This document shows positions 62,544 to 64,000 of a stretch of DNA of 64,000 bases, one piece after another. The stretch comes from Burkholderiales bacterium. Lineage in GTDB: Bacteria; Pseudomonadota; Gammaproteobacteria; Burkholderiales; JAEUOS01. A program made the translations under genes and the position numbers. The number at the start of each line of letters is the position of its first letter. The first letter of the stretch is position 1. Under the pieces are notes generated by a model. That model was not told the DNA's origin and did no database searches. It saw nothing but the letters and a program-made list of their open reading frames with translations. The DNA lies in NCBI GenBank assembly GCA_947473125.1, contig CANJDH010000005.1, forward strand, positions 1 through 64,000, written 5' to 3'.

Positions 62544-63737
62544 ATGCCGTCGCACAAAACTGAAAAAGCCCAATTCCACTGGGACGACCCGCTGCTGCTG
62601 AACGACCAGCTCACCGAAGACGAGCGCATGGTGCGTGAGGCCGCCTATGAATACTGCCAGTCGAAACTCGCGCCGCGCATCCTCGAATCGTTCCGCCACG
62701 AAACCACCGACCCGGAAATCTTCCGCGAAATGGGCGCCATCGGCCTGCTCGGCCCGACCATCCCCGAACAGTACGGCGGCCCGGCCCTCAACTACGTCTG
62801 CTACGGGCTGATCGCGCGCGAAGTCGAGCGGGTTGACTCCGGCTATCGCTCGATGATGAGCGTGCAGTCGTCGCTGGTGATGGTGCCGATCAACGATTTC
62901 GGCTCGGAAGCGCAAAAAAAGAAATACCTTCCAAAGCTAGCCACGGGCGAATGGATCGGCTGCTTCGGCCTCACCGAACCAAACCACGGTTCCGACCCGG
63001 GCTCGATGATCACGCGCGCCAAGTCGGTGGACGGCGGCTTCCTGGTGTCAGGGGCCAAGATGTGGATTTCCAACTCGCCGATTGCCGACGTGTTCGTGGT
63101 GTGGGCCAAGAACGATGCCGGCCGGATCCGCGGCTACATCCTCGAAAAAGGCATGAAGGGCCTCTCCGCCCCGAAAATCGAAGGCAAGTTCGGCCTGCGC
63201 GCCTCGATTACCGGCGAGATCGTGATGGACGAGGTGTTCGTCCCCGCCGAAAATGAACTGCCCAACGTCGAAGGCCTGAAGGGCCCGTTTACCTGCCTCA
63301 ACTCGGCGCGCTACGGCATCGCCTGGGGCGCGCTCGGCGCGGCGGAAGATTGCTGGCATCGCGCGCGCCAATACGTGCTTGACCGCAAGCAGTTCGGCCG
63401 CCCGCTCGCTGCCAATCAATTGATCCAGAAAAAGCTTGCCGACATGCAGACCGAGATCACCCTGGGCCTGCAGGGTTGCCTGCGCCTCGGGCGCATGAAG
63501 GATGACGGCACCGATTCAGTCGAGATCACCTCGATCATGAAGCGCAATTCCTGCGGCAAATCGCTCGACGTGGCGCGCCTGGCGCGCGACATGCTCGGCG
63601 GCAACGGCATCTCCGACGAGTACGGCATCATCCGCCACATGGTGAACCTCGAAGTGGTCAACACCTACGAAGGTACGCATGACATCCACGCCCTGATCCT
63701 CGGGCGCGCGCAGACCGGGATTCAGGCCTTCCAGTAG
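62544..63737 (+). CDS. gcdH: Glutaryl-CoA dehydrogenase
   Basis: GcdH oxidises and decarboxylates glutaryl-CoA to crotonyl-CoA, at the end of benzoyl-CoA-type and lysine breakdown. The 397-residue protein has the family N-terminus [40 protein letters not shown], the FAD region [18 protein letters not shown] and [20 protein letters not shown]. Catalytic Glu is in [17 protein letters not shown]. Presence beside the hydroxylase and ligase genes indicates that ring-cleavage products may leave as glutaryl-CoA. The TATAAT upstream may give it its own promoter. Confidence 0.95.
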   Translation: MPSHKTEKAQFHWDDPLLLNDQLTEDERMVREAAYEYCQSKLAPRILESFRHETTDPEIFREMGAIGLLGPTIPEQYGGPALNYVCYGLIAREVERVDSGYRSMMSVQSSLVMVPINDFGSEAQKKKYLPKLATGEWIGCFGLTEPNHGSDPGSMITRAKSVDGGFLVSGAKMWISNSPIADVFVVWAKNDAGRIRGYILEKGMKGLSAPKIEGKFGLRASITGEIVMDEVFVPAENELPNVEGLKGPFTCLNSARYGIAWGALGAAEDCWHRARQYVLDRKQFGRPLAANQLIQKKLADMQTEITLGLQGCLRLGRMKDDGTDSVEITSIMKRNSCGKSLDVARLARDMLGGNGISDEYGIIRHMVNLEVVNTYEGTHDIHALILGRAQTGIQAFQ

Positions 63738-63747
63738 CCGGGCGCCG

Positions 63748-63780
63748 GCCCGAAACCCTTGGTGGGAGCCACTTTCGGGC
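63748..63780 (+). repeat. Dispersed TTGGTGGGAG repeat downstream of gcdH, best palindrome
   Basis: GCCCGAAACCCTTGGTGGGA and GCCACTTTCGGGC form an 8-bp perfect stem (GCCCGAAA with TTTCGGGC). It starts 11 bases after the gcdH stop and may stabilise or terminate the transcript, though there is no T-run. Confidence 0.8.
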
Positions 63781-63786
63781 AATCGA

Positions 63787-63802
63787 CTTGACGCAAGTCA
63801 AG
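63787..63802. promoter_or_regulatory. FNR/Anr-type dyad CTTGAC-GCAA-GTCAAG
   Basis: A perfect 6-bp dyad with a 4-base spacer matches the FNR-family box layout (TTGAT-N4-ATCAA, here TTGAC-N4-GTCAA). No gene in the window begins downstream of it within 200 bases; it may control a gene beyond 64000. The remaining sequence to the window end holds no recognisable gene. Confidence 0.55.
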
Positions 63803-64000
63803 CCGCGCACGGCATGCTGCCCGGATGTGCCGCGCAACGCTGAAATACGCCGCTGGCCCCCGGCCAACGTGAGATATGTCAAGGAAATGCCATTTCAGGG
63901 GGCGCAAAATCCGCGCTCGCCAACGGAACCTGTTATGCATTGCCATTGGCATAGATAGAGTGTGCATGACGCATTTTTGCCGTCACGCAAACAGCCCCCC

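Overview
This window comes from the chromosome of a high-G+C betaproteobacterium, most likely of the order Burkholderiales. The evidence is two Bug-type tripartite tricarboxylate receptors, a bTHX ribosomal protein, a glyQ-glyS-waaF arrangement, several CoA-linked aromatic catabolic modules and FNR-type TTGAC-N4-GTCAA spacing. The genus cannot be decided from sequence reading alone. No rRNA, tRNA, CRISPR array or intact insertion sequence was seen.

Layout. 1-13.6 kb is mostly housekeeping: a CHAD-domain fragment, an amidohydrolase, glyQ, glyS, waaF, a SnoaL-like protein, a YheT-like hydrolase and a phosphohexomutase, many joined by 4-nt start/stop overlaps. An exported CHAT-TPR caspase-like protein translationally coupled to a FecR-like protein follows, then a YiaA-type membrane protein. 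13.7-25.9 kb is a purine catabolism and uptake block, all on the minus strand: xdhA, xdhB, xdhC, a nucleoside/purine ABC importer (ATPase, two permeases, BMP lipoprotein), guanine deaminase and 8-oxoguanine deaminase, with a divergent LysR gene.

26.9-41.6 kb is a long minus-strand catabolic block with a divergent LysR gene at its upstream end. It holds a complete branched-chain-type ABC importer, two NIPSNAP proteins, a cupin, two SDRs, an enoyl-CoA hydratase, an NDP-forming acyl-CoA synthetase, an MhpD-like hydratase, a Bug receptor, an F420-type NAD(P) oxidoreductase and an AMP-ligase-like protein with an eroded active site. The substrate is probably an organic acid activated to its CoA thioester.

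42.6-48.5 kb holds argB, an hsp20 gene with a sigma-32-like promoter, thx, a CWC protein, a broken aconitase-X fragment, and a minus-strand set of NIPSNAP, 2-hydroxychromene-2-carboxylate isomerase, MDR reductase and tautomerase. 48.5-49.8 kb is a small island: a restriction-enzyme tail fragment and an MntA/HepT toxin-antitoxin pair bracketed by two kinds of repeat. 49.8-63.7 kb is again catabolic: an MFS transporter, a CoA ligase, an acyl-CoA-dehydrogenase-fold protein, a NicD-like hydrolase and a NicX-like dioxygenase under a MarR gene. A two-domain aminobenzoyl/salicylyl-CoA hydroxylase follows, divergent from a RidA-Bug pair, and then glutaryl-CoA dehydrogenase.

A dispersed palindromic repeat with core TTGGTGGGAG occurs at least eight times, sometimes inside genes. 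The best candidates for something new are the repeat-bracketed toxin-antitoxin island, the eroded CoA ligase kept in the importer operon, the NicX/NicD-like cluster with an unusual acyl-CoA-dehydrogenase-fold enzyme, and the exported CHAT protein.
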